A DNA stretch of 64,000 bases from positions 75,328,400-75,392,399 of the forward strand of contig CM019064.1 in assembly GCA_009667805.1 (NCBI GenBank), in the 5' to 3' direction. Under the pieces are notes generated by a model. The model did no database searches and was not told the DNA's origin. It saw only the letters and a program-made list of their open reading frames with translations. Positions 37,762-48,004 of this stretch are shown one piece after another (position 1 is the stretch's first letter; each line of letters opens with the position of its first letter). Origin of the DNA: Leptobrachium leishanense (lineage: Eukaryota; Chordata; Amphibia; Anura; Megophryidae). The position numbers were made by a program, and so were the translations under genes.

Positions 37762-38087
37762 GGGAGGTGGCACACGAGCATACTGTAGTACTGCGTCTGT
37801 TACGGACGCACTTTTTCGCAGGAGATAGTGAGTACTACGTAAAGTGCGTCCGTAGCGTCTGATGTCTCCACACCCTAGGAAAATACATGTCGGCGTTGTT
37901 TCTGGGTCCGTTTAGCTTTTTCACGATGTTTTTTTTTTTGCATCTGTGGCTTTATGCTTTGCCCGTCCATCAACAAGTACGCAGGTGCTACGTGTGTTGT
38001 GTTTAATTGACTCCTTTATAAAGTTACGACGGACGTCAAACAGTACGGTCAAACGGACGCAAAATGTTTGCTAGTGTGCTGCCAGCC
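37762..38087. mobile_element. Foldback MITE, TTA-flanked (copy 4)
   Basis: The left end GGGAGGTGGCACACGAGCAT and right end TGCTAGTGTGCTGCCAGCC are inverted repeats flanked by TTA on both sides. The interior has TGCGTCCGTAGCGTCTGATG and ACGGACG words like the GGCTAGGGTCAGAC family. Confidence 0.7.
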
Positions 38088-38219
38088 TTAGATTCAGAAT
38101 AGGAGCGTGTGATGGAATCTTGACTAGGAAAAATGAGAAGAAAAAAAAGTGAAGCGCTAGGTCTTGCAGTATTTACAGAATGATGTACAAACGTACAGGG
38201 GATAATCAATTTTGATAAC

Positions 38220-40757
38220 ACCTTAATCAGTCTATTATAGAAGCATTGCAACTGGAGAGAACAGACATAATCTGCTGCTTGAGGAAATAGCCAAAATGGC
38301 AATGAAGGGGGAAGTTATTATCATGGGGGACTTTAATCTTCCTGATGTGAACTGGAAAACCAAAACTGCTGGGTGCACCAGGAGTACAAATATTCTAAAC
38401 TCCCTACTGGGATTATCTCTAACACAAATCGTTGAGGAGCCGACCCGTAAAGAGGCCATATTGGATTTAATACTCACAAATGGAGGTTTGGTATCGGACG
38501 TTGTTGTAGGTGAAAATTTGGGATCTAGTGATCACCAGTCAGTATGGTTTAATATAAGAACAGAGATGGAGCCACACCACACAAAAACAAAAGTTTTAGA
38601 CTTTAAAAAAACAGATTTTTCTAAAATGAGACTTTGTGTGAAGGAGTCATTATCAGACTGGAGGAGTTTAAAGGGTGTCCAGGAGAAATGGGATTATTTA
38701 AAAGAAGCATTATTGAAGGCCACAGGCAATTGCATTCGACTTGTTAGCAAAAACAAAAAAAGGGAAGAAACCACTGTGGTACTCTGCAGAAGTGGCCAAA
38801 AATAGTGAAGAACAAAAAGACAGCATTCAATAATTATAAAACAACTCAGAGTGAAGAAGATAGGCAAACCTATAAGATTAGGCAGAAAGAGGCAAAGCAA
38901 TTTATAAGAGCTTCCAAAGCACACGCAGAAGAGAAAATAGCTCAGTCAGTAAAAAAGGGGACAAAACATTTTTTAGATACATAAACGAGAAAAGAAAAGT
39001 AAAACAAGGATTAGTTAGATTAAAAACAAAGGAAGGAAGGTATGTAGAAGAGGATAAAAGTCTCGCTGACTGCCTCAATGAATATTTTTGTTCAGTCTTT
39101 GCAGAAGAAAAGGAAGGAAAGGGACCTCAGTTAGGAGGAAACACTAACGAGACAACTACATATCAGTTTACAGAGGAGGAGGTTCTACAGCAGCTGTCTA
39201 AAGTAAAGACAAATAAATCAATGGGGCCTGATGGGATCCACCCTAAATTATTAAAAGAGCTCAGTGATGTAATAGCAAAACCGTTAACAGATTTATTTAA
39301 CCAATCCTTGCTAACGGGAGTCGTCCCAGAAGACTGGAAATTAGCAAATGTTGTGCCCATTCACAAGAAGGGTAGTAGGGAGGAATCTGGGAACTATAGG
39401 CCAGTTAGTCTTACGTCAGTAGTGGGGAAATTAATGGAAACCATGTTAAAGGAAAGGATTGTTGAACATCTAAAAACACATAGATTACAGGATCAGAAAC
39501 AACATGGGTTTACCTCAGGGAGATCATGCCAAACTAATCTTATTGATTTTTTTGATTGGGTAACAAAAATAGACACAGGTGGTGCAGTAGACATTGCTTA
39601 TTTAGATTTCAGTAAGGCTTTTGATACTGTTCCGCATAGAAGGCTTATCAATAAATTGCAATCTTTGAGCTTGGATTCCAATATTGTTGAATGGATTAGG
39701 CAGTGGCTGAGTGACAGGCAACAGAGGGTTGTGGTAAATGGAGTTTACTCGGCGCAAGGTCTTGTTACCAGTGGGGTACCTCAGGGGTCAGTACTTGGAC
39801 CCATTCTATTTAATATTTTTGTTAGTGATATTGCAGAAGGTATTAATGGAAAAGTATGTCTTTTTGCTGATGACAAAGATTTGCAACAGGGTTGATGTTC
39901 CTGGAGGGATCAGCCAAATGACAAATGATTTAGGTAAACTAAAAAAATGGTCGGAGCTGTGGCAATTGAGTTTTAATGTGGATAAGTGCAAGATAATGCA
40001 CCTGGGACGTAAAAACCCAAGGGCTGAATATAGAATATTTGATACAGTCCTAACCTCAACATCTGAGGAAAAGGATTTAGGGGTTATTATTTCAGAGGAT
40101 CTAAAGGTAAGTAGTCAATGTAATAGAGCAGCAGGAAATGCTAGCAGAATGCTTGGTTGTGTAGGGAGAGGTATTAGCAGTAGGAAAAGGGAAGTGCTCA
40201 TGCCACTGTACAGAGCACTGGTGAGACCTCACTTGGAGTACTGTGTGCAGTACTGGAGACCATATCTCCAGAAGGATATAGACATCTTAGAGTTCAGAGA
40301 AGGGCTACTAAAATGGTGTACGGCTTGAAGGAGAAAAGTTACCAGGAAAGGCTTAATGATCTTAACATGTACAGCTTGGAAAAAAGACGAGACAGAGGAG
40401 ATATGATAGAAACATTTAAATACGTAAAGGGAATCCACAAGGTAGAGGAAGGGAGTATATTTAAAAGGAAACAAAGTAGCAAAACAAGAGGACATAGTCT
40501 TAGATTAGAGGGGCAAAGGTTTAAAAGTAACATCAGGAAGCATTATTTTACTGAGAGGGTGGTGGATACATGGAACAGTCTTCCAGTTGAAGTGGTAGAG
40601 GCCAAAACAGTAATTGAATTTAAGCTAGCATGGGATAGGCATAAGGCTATCCTAAACAAAAGATAAATCCAAGTAAAGTATCCATGTAATTGGGCAGACT
40701 AGATGGGCCGAAAGGTTCTTATCTGCCGACATTTTTCTAGGTTTCTATGTTTCTATA
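38220..40757 (+). mobile_element. CR1 LINE, 5'-truncated copy
   Basis: This 2.5 kb copy runs from inside the endonuclease domain to the 3' terminus. The end GATGGGCCGAAAGGTTCTTA is followed by tandem copies of an 8-bp unit (GTTTCTAT), the mark of CR1 termini. The left end is approximate, set by where coding similarity starts. A tail-only relative is at 28132-28303. Orientation is opposite to LIS1 transcription. Confidence 0.9.
38248..40669 (+). pseudogene. CR1 endonuclease/reverse transcriptase ORF2 fragment, frameshifted
   Basis: Segment 38248-38805 gives the end of the APE-type endonuclease with GDFNLPDVNW (catalytic Asp/Asn) and SSDHQSVWF (catalytic Asp-His). Segment 39221-39895 gives the reverse transcriptase palm and fingers: GPDGIHPKLL, NYRPVSLTS, YLDFSKAFDTVPH, SGVPQGSVLGP and the FADD catalytic box. 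A 2-base deletion right after FADD shifts the frame; 39900-40290 continues with WQLSFNVDKCKIMHLG, and after another shift 40313-40666 ends in ILNKR then TAA. At least four shifts separate the pieces, so it is not active. Confidence 0.9.
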
Positions 40758-41691
40758 GTGCAGAGTATAACCTGCAGCAAAATTGCACAGTTTGAGAAAA
40801 TTGAGGGTGGTAAAGTATTTGCTCTGCTGACAGGCAATGCAAGCTACATGGGAAATCATAATGGACAAAGATCCACATATTGCTGCAAAGGATGTGCATC
40901 TCCTGGACTAAACGTCCTTCTTTGGGACTTCATGAAACTGGACACCTGTCAAAGGATTTATAGAAGAACTAAATAAGTTATAAAAGATGTAAAAGCAACA
41001 CATGTTGACGCCTTCAAGAAGCAGGAAGAAAAAAAATGCCCAAAACAAAACTGACACTGAAGCTCTGAAAAAGAAAAAAAAATGGAAAGTTTACTAAAAA
41101 ACAAAGAAGCTTTTCCAGCAACATTAACAATTGAGACATTTAAAATTACAAGAAACATAAGGAATACGGTGCTGTGCTTGAGGAGGACGTCTTTTGAATT
41201 GACTGCTGAACCCCCGACAGATTTTAACACCAATCTGTGCATCTGAATCACACTGCAATTTTGACAAAAATTCCTAACCACAAGGTTAGGATAAAACCAT
41301 TTAAAAACCTAAGTGCATCTCCACTTACAACTGCTGAAGAAAGTTAAAATCTTTCACTTTTTAGTAGGAAGAATTTTGTCGCCATCCAGTATTTGCTCCA
41401 GCAAATCTACTGGATCCAAGATTCAAAAGGCAGTGATGTGAATGAATGATGAGGATACAGCCGCTGCATTTGACTGGATTAAAAACAAACTGCATACTTA
41501 GGACTTTATGTTGGTAAGAGACATTCAAATGGTGAATATAGAACATCTTCGGGGACGTGGGGGAGGAATGCAGTCTGGGATTCTGCAAAACATATCCCTC
41601 CTGCAACATGGCGGCAAGGTGTCCGCACAACACGACCTCTGACACCTCTAGAATCTTTTACTGCACATTCCTGCTGCACCTGTCAGAACCT

Positions 41692-42270
41692 GAGGCTCGT
41701 TCAATACCTCAGCAAGTGCTAAGTTAGCAACTTGCCATTGAACACCGTTCAGCCACTAAGCGCTCAGCACTGCTAACGTAGCACGTGCAGCGACCCGAGG
41801 AGATGCTGCAAGTAGCTGAGTGTGACGTATTAAAAGATGGCCGCCGCCATGAAGCAAGTAACCATTCCGTACAGCAAGATGGCCGCCGCCATGAAGCAAG
41901 TAATAATTCCGTACAGCAATGTTAATTTTGAGGTTTTTGTTCACCAAAGCACAAAATATTTATTTATGATTTACCCCTGCACATAGACATATATTACAGT
42001 CCAATTTATATTTTGTTTCAGAAGTAAACAACGTTTAATCAATAAAAACTATCATTTGTGGTGTGTGCATACATAACGGAAATGTGCTGACTGCTTTTAT
42101 CATATTTTGTCCGAGTGATACGAAAAACAATCTGAATCTTAAAAAAAAAAAAAAAAAAACGGGCATTTTGGATTCAAAATTCGCATCCAAAGCGTTCAAT
42201 GACACTGCTGCAGCAAACTGAATTGCTGCGCTGCAGCAATTCAGCAGCTGCTGAGGTATTGAACGGGGCT
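41692..42270. mobile_element. Inverted-repeat MITE, GTTCAATACCTCAGC family (copy 2)
   Basis: The left end GAGGCTCGTTCAATACCTCA and right end TGAGGTATTGAACGGGGCTT are inverted repeats. It is homologous to 25085-25615 in reverse orientation. The middle carries a 42-bp tandem duplication with AAGATGGCCGCCGCCATGAA (41834-41917). Confidence 0.7.
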
Positions 42271-42492
42271 TATGTCTACGTTTGGTAATATTCAAAGCAA
42301 ATCAACAAAAGGGACCTGTGAAAGGGTAGAAAAGGTTTGCATGAATAGAAGCTCGAGTTTTTTGAAGTCAATGAAAAAAAAAAGACAAATTAAAAGGAAG
42401 AAACAGAATGATGGTAGTTCAGAAAATTTGATTAAAAATGCATATGCATAAGCTGTGTCTGGTTTCCTCCCCCCCCCCATTTATTTTTTTAA

Positions 42493-42828
42493 CCCTTTCC
42501 CATCGCAGGGTGCTTTAGGTCTGCCCTGCGGCAGGTGGGCCTTGAAGTCGCGGACATACTAGTACGTCCCATTGACTTCAATTGGCCTCATTCGGTCCCG
42601 CCCACTAGTTGACATGCCCCATTCGCTGCTGCAGTCTGGTTCAAGCAGTCCCCCAGCAGCCAATGCCCCGCGACTTGTGTTTGCTGCGTGGGCGGACCAA
42701 AGGAGGGGCCGACGCAGAAGGCTAGCAGGGTGTACTAGCACTCACCCCTGTCCATATCCTACTGGCACAAATAATGGCAATTACTTTTTTTGCTACTGCA
42801 ACAAGAGGCAAATTCAATATTTTTTGGG
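42493..42828. mobile_element. piggyBac-like MITE, CCCTTTCCCATCGC end
   Basis: TTAA at 42489-42492 and 42829-42832 bound a 336 bp segment. The left end CCCTTTCCCATCGCAGGGTG is clear; the right end ATTTTTTGGG is short and degraded. The interior resembles 12486-12684. Confidence 0.5.
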
Positions 42829-42909
42829 TTAATGTTTTTTGCAATTTTTTATTGCCTGAGGGAAAGGGGGTGGGGGATTAATTATTCTCATAGTTGAAAT
42901 GTTCTTATA

Positions 42910-42968
42910 CCCAGGACATACTTTAAAACGAGAGAAATCAGTGTATCCTTCCTGGTAAAAAATTTTTG
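42910..42968 (+). repeat. Shared LINE/SINE 3' tail copy
   Basis: CCCAGGACATACTTTAAAAC, then GAGAGAAATC and TGTATCCTTCCTGGTAAAAA. This is the same tail as 27352 and 37075. Confidence 0.7.
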
Positions 42969-43901
42969 GGAAAATAGAGATACAGTCCTTGTTCCATTTG
43001 AAGAACAAATAAAAATTATTTTAAAATAGCAAATTTAGCTTAGTGAATAAACTATTTTTATTTCAAATTCATTATGAATTTTAATTTGCAACACTATTCC
43101 ACTGTGCAATTTTTCTGAAAACTTCAATTTTTTTCCCGGAAAACAAAAAAAATTGGGGACAATGGTTTTTTCCATGGCTTCAAAATTTCGGGAAATTTTA
43201 CATCTCATGACAAGGATTATCAATTTCTGGCTGTTCGTCACCAGTCCAGGCACTGGTGAGGTCAACACATCTATGTTCCTACATCACTCTCTGAATGGCT
43301 GCTACAGAATGCGTCCTCAGAGATAGCCGATTGATCGGTTCCGTTCATGCACAGCATCAATCCATTGTTCTGTGCAGGTGCCACAGAACATGAGTACAGA
43401 AAGTATGCTTGCCCTGAGCAAGTCATAATGTGCATAAAAAAAAGCAGGTACTACAGAATGCGAGACCCGGAGTTTGGAAAGGGGATGAACACTAGGGATA
43501 GACCGATATAATCGGTTTTGCCGATATTTAGAAAATTACTGATATCGGCATTTTATTTGCCGATAATTGGACAATTTGGCTCACTGTAGCTGCGACACGC
43601 AAGAAACCACAGAACTGTGCAAATCCGGGGCTTCTCCCACATCATGCTGTAAGCCCTCACTGCAGAACGACCCCTGCTCACTGACCGTATTGCGCATGAG
43701 CGTGATCACGACAGAAATGGGGCTTCCATCCCATCTGACAGGGAATTCCATATACAGGAGATGCAGGATCTATTTCCTACAGCAGGCGTCAGCAACCTGG
43801 GACCGCCAGATAATTTGGAACGACATTTCCCATGAGGCTTCAAGAACCTAAATGAGAAGCTGAGCATCATGGCAGATGTAATTCCAAAACATGTGGGGCA
43901 A

Positions 43902-44445
43902 TATTACAAAGTCACTGCTATTTTAGGCTGGGGTCAGACGAACGCAGTGCGAACGTGTGTTTAGCCGCACTTTTTTACAGCCATGGCAGCAGCAAATGAC
44001 GTCAAACGCAGGCCCACACACGAAGTACGGCTGCATGAAAGTTCGGCCGTGCAAGGCAAGCGAATGCATTTTTGCAAGAACGTGGAACCGCTAGTACTGA
44101 CGTACAGAGTGCGCTGCGTCCGCATAGCGGCGTGTGTGCGCGATTAGGAGACGTCAGACGCTGCTCATGTCCGGCCAACATAACGTCCAGACACCCAAAG
44201 TTTCCTGGTTTGGATCCGTAAAAAATCACGGCCAAAATTGTGCATCGTATGACCGCTATCGTGTCTTCCATGAAAAAAATGCGTTCGGACACATCAACGC
44301 ACTTTTTGACGGTAGACGTGAAAAATGCATTCGTCTGACCCTAGCCTTAACCAGAGCTGCTGTAAAACTTACCAGAGCCATTCTAGGTCTATGGGGGTTT
44401 TTAAGTTTACAACGCTCTGGTTAAGCTAGCACCAACTTTGTAATA
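43902..44445. mobile_element. Hairpin MITE with TATTACAAAGT ends
   Basis: The left end TATTACAAAGTCACTGCTA and right end TAGCACCAACTTTGTAATA are inverted repeats, and CCAGAGC...GCTCTGG pairs inside (44351-44420). Its interior is split by the foldback MITE 43926-44346. The superfamily is uncertain; TA flanks would fit Tc1/mariner. Confidence 0.5.
43926..44346. mobile_element. Foldback MITE, GGCTGGGGTCAGACG family (copy 5)
   Basis: The ends GGCTGGGGTCAGACGAACGC and CATTCGTCTGACCCTAGCC are inverted repeats with TTA on both sides (43923-43925, 44347-44349). It is homologous along its length to 16843-17267 and 46488-46910. Confidence 0.8.
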
Positions 44446-44449
44446 TAAC

Positions 44450-45396
44450 TAGGGATGCACCGATACTAGTATCGGTATCGGGGCCGATATTGCCGTTTGC
44501 ACGAGTACTTGTTACTCGTGCAAACGGCTCGATACATCCCGCCGATACCGGAAGCCGGCGCTGGGCCGGCTTGCCTGTATCCGCGGGGCTGGGGAAGCTG
44601 GCCGCGTGCATGAAAAGCACGCGGCCAGCGTTCCCCTCCGGCGCACCGCGATACTCACCCATCCTGAAGGTCCGGTCGCTGGGCAGTGATGTGTTCCCGC
44701 GGCCACTGGGCGCTCCTGTGACGCTGCCTCTCGGCCAGAGGCCGCGTCACAGATGCGCCCGGCGGCCACGTGATCGCATCACTGCCCACCGACCGAACCT
44801 TCAGGATGGGTGAGTATCGTGGCGCGCCGGAGGGGGAACGCTGGCCGCGTGCTTTACATGCACACGGCCAGCTTCCCCAGCGTTCGAGCTGGGGGCAAAT
44901 CCTGGGGGCAAACCCATCAGAGCTGGGGGCAAACCCATGTGAGCTGGGGGCAAACCCATGTGAGCTGGGGGCAAACCCATGTGAGCTGGGGGCAAACCCA
45001 TGTGAGCTGGGGGCAAACCCATGGGGGCAAACCCATGGGGGCAAACCCATGGGGGCAAACCCATGTGACCTGGGGGCAAACCCATGTGACCTGGGGGCAA
45101 ACCCATGTGACCTGGGGGCAAACCCATGAGACCTGGGGGCAAACCCATGAGACCTGGGGGCAAACCCATGAGACCTGGGGGCAAACCCATGAGACCTGGG
45201 GGCAAACCCATGAGACCTGGGGGCAAACCCATGAGACCTGGGGCAAATCCATGTGAGCTGCGGTCAATCTCATAAATTTTTATATGAGGTCTGTTCCTAT
45301 TGGAAAGCGTCACATGACATTAAATAAAAGTATCGGTACTCGGTATCGGTGAGTACTTGTACTCGGTCTTAAAAAAGTGGTATCGGTGCATCCCTA
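44450..45396. mobile_element. hAT-like MITE, TAGGGATGCACCGATA family, with 21-bp array
   Basis: The 947 bp element has termini TAGGGATGCACCGATACTAG and GGTATCGGTGCATCCCTA and the exact 8-bp duplication AATATAAC (44442-44449, 45397-45404). It contains a palindrome with about 145-bp arms (44588-44881, GCTGGGGAAGCTGGCC to GGCCAGCTTCCCCAGC), a minisatellite (44886-45262) and the conserved right part GTCTGTTCCTATTGGAAAGC and CACATGACATTAAATAAAAG. The left target copy overlaps the end of the 43902-44445 element. Confidence 0.92.
44886..45262 (+). repeat. 21-bp minisatellite in hAT-like MITE, block-structured
   Basis: The unit CCCATGTGAGCTGGGGGCAA plus A repeats with blocks of identical variants in order: TGTGAGCTG copies, three 14-bp short units CCCATGGGGGCAAA, three TGTGACCTG copies, then six or seven TGAGACCTG copies. 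This block order indicates local stepwise expansion. Confidence 0.92.
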
Positions 45397-46242
45397 AATA
45401 TAACCCTTGGAGGGCCAAGGTTGCTGAACCCCTTACATACAGGGTCATATGAGGGATCTTTAAGAAAGCCAAAGACACGGTCTTAAGGTTTGTAAAAATA
45501 AAAGCTAAAATAAAAAAAATTAAATCTTAAATTGAATAAATGAAGTGGACGTGGTGCAATGTTTAAATGTTAAACACATGGAGTTCATGGCATAATGTCA
45601 GATTTGTTCTGTTTTTTTCACAACTTTAAATTTATAAAGAATATCGGCACCAAATATCGGCTATCGGCCAGAAAAGCTGCCGATAATCGGTATCGGCCCT
45701 GAAAAAAATTATATCTGCCTATCCCTAGTGAGCAGCACACATTGAGGAAGAGAAGGTAAGGTAAAAAGAAAACGTTTACCTGATGCTGTCAGAAAAGGGA
45801 GGGGGTATTTTATATTATGAGTGTTTAACCTTGTCTTGTCATTTAAAAGGAACTCTGGCTGTCTGGACAACCTCAGCTTATTTATGTGGCCATAGCGACT
45901 GGAGCCCATCCCTTGTCTGTCCTCTGACAGCTTTTCAAGGCTGTCAACCAACAGACATAGTGTTCCTACACTTTGGCGGCTCACCCAGCTCTTGCTAGCG
46001 ATCATTTACTGCTTGCTGCCGATAACAGCAACGGCGACACACTGCATCTGGGATTCAGTCTTTAAGTCCATAGATCTTATTCTACAAGTAAAAATCTGTT
46101 CGTACTTTGTTCTATCATCAATCCTTTGACCTTTACTTGCGAAGGAGGCCCAGTCGAAAGAAACAGATTTGCTCTCCGTGTCCTTCAAACTGCACCAAGA
46201 CATTGCTTCTAGGAGTTGCAGCGGAGCTGTTGTTATTTACTT

Positions 46243-46480
46243 ATTTAATTTATTTATAAAGTATTTTACCAGGAAGGATACATTGAGATTTCTCGTTTTC
46301 AAGTATGTATTTGTGAAGAGCGCAACAAGGATTTGCTCTTTGATATTGTTGGCTGCAGACCAGTTACAGATACTTACATAGCACCAACAGAATCCGTAGC
46401 ACTTTACAATGAGTGCAGACTTGTGACATACTAAAACACATAACAAAGGGATAGACGGCCCTGCCCGTAGGTTAATTGCC
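46243..46480. repeat. Shared LINE tail (reverse) followed by TAGCACCAACAG repeat
   Basis: 46243-46313 is the reverse of the common tail (TATTTTACCAGGAAGGATAC, then TTGAGATTTCTCG). 46370-46480 resembles the repeat at 61215-61360 (ACATAGCACCAACAGAATCC / TATATAGCGCCAACAGTGCT, then CACTTTACAATGAG). A foldback MITE interrupts it at 46488. Confidence 0.6.
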
Positions 46481-46487
46481 CTACTAA

Positions 46488-46910
46488 GGCTAGGGTCAGA
46501 CGAACGCATTTTCGCGTTGTCTGTGAAAAAGTGTGTTCGAACGAATGGACGCATTTTTTCACGGAGTACGCGATAGCGGTCATACGATGCGCATTTGCAT
46601 CCGTGATTTTGTACGGATCATCAATAAAACACTTTGTGCATCTGGACGTTATGTTGGCCGGACATTAGCAGTGTCTGACGTCTCCTAATCACGCACACAC
46701 GCCTCTAGCGGACGCAGCGCACTCTGTACGACCGTACTAGAGGTTTTACGTTCGACAAAATGCGTTAGTTTTCCACTTGCGTTGCACGGCCGGACTTTCG
46801 TGCGACCGTACTTCGTATATTGGCCATCATTGCCCGTCATCTGCTGCTACTACGGCCGTGATTAAGTGCGCCTGCACGCGCGTTCGCACTGCCTCAGTCT
46901 GACCCTAGCC
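46488..46910. mobile_element. Foldback MITE, GGCTAGGGTCAGACG family (copy 6)
   Basis: The ends GGCTAGGGTCAGACGAACGC and CAGTCTGACCCTAGCC are inverted repeats. It is inverted relative to 16843-17267. The flanks are TAA and TGA, a 3-bp site with one change. Confidence 0.75.
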
Positions 46911-48004
46911 TGATACAGCACTTTATATAAATGCTCAGCCAGACATTGCGTGAGCTTAAAATCTAAAAGGACAGAGGTAAGTGTGCCAAAAGGGGAGCAG
47001 GGGAGTGTGGATCTGGTGGCCAGAGAGAAAATAGCAAGGATTGTATGGGAGTGACCAAGAGCTTGGACTAAAGGTGGATTAGAAAAAAAAGTGGCAGCAG
47101 CTGAAAGGGAAGCAATGAGTTTGGGCCTAGGACTGGGTGTGACTGCAGTGGAGATAGAGGCTGGGGAGGAGTGGTGGTGGCTGTGTGTGTTGAGCTGTAG
47201 GAAGAAAGAGCTTTTAGGAGAGGGGTCTGTATGCAAGGAGTTAATGACATGCAAGGGGGTGGGGAAGCATGGCGTTAAGATGGTATATTTTGATACTATC
47301 AAAAACGGAGGGAAAGCATTAAAGAGAAAGGGAATCAGCCTAAGAATAATACATAAAATAATTAAAATCCTTTATAAATAAATAAATGGCAACAGAATAT
47401 AAAACCAACAACAGGAGTGGAGCAACTTGAAGTACATCACAGTTGATAGCTGGATACCTTGGAATCCTTAGGACTGGAGATGCTGAGGCTGGGGAGAGGT
47501 GATGGCTCCGTTTGGGCCACAGAAATAAATTAGGGCTGGTAGACATCTGGGAGTGATTGCACCAGGCCAAATGGTTTATGTTGCCCAGGCCTAAAAAGGA
47601 CCCGAAATTCCAGCACTTGAACTACTAAACCAGGAACTCCAGAGTTGCCAATGAAACCTTTAAATGCACGCCTCATGCCACTTCAGAGATTCTCAGCGCC
47701 ACATTCCAAACGCCTCTTAAATCTTCCAGTTTAGTAAGCAAGCATCCTCAGCAACCAACATGTGACGCATGCACATTTAACCCCGCCAAAGCAAGACCAG
47801 AGTTATATCGTGTAGTAAAGAAACCAGAAACCACCATTTCTTAAGGACAGGAGCAATTTTACAACTTCAGCACGCTTTGGGAAGTGAAGTTTGCGGAGCT
47901 CATTTTGACCGTTTTTGCTCATGTTTAAACGCGGTTTTAAGTCATGTTTTATTATATCACCCAGACAAATTATATAGTTTTTTCCGGGAGACTCGGCAGA
48001 TTAA

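Larger units (their letters stand above)
43493..45727. mobile_element. hAT-like MITE, GGGATAGACCGATA family (copy 3), with nested insertions
   Basis: The ends TAGGGATAGACCGATATAAT and ATATCTGCCTATCCCTA are inverted repeats with GCCGATAATTGG and GCCGATAATCGG next to them. Flanking 8-mers ATGAACAC and GTGAGCAG match at 5 of 8. The interior is interrupted by a TA-flanked hairpin element (43902-44445), a foldback MITE (43926-44346) and a second hAT-like MITE (44450-45396). Confidence 0.75.

Noticed and set aside
44655..45313. ORFs with GLPPG- or GQTH-type repeats resembling collagen-like or repeat proteins
   Set aside because: They derive from the minisatellite and the adjoining palindrome of the 44450-45396 element.
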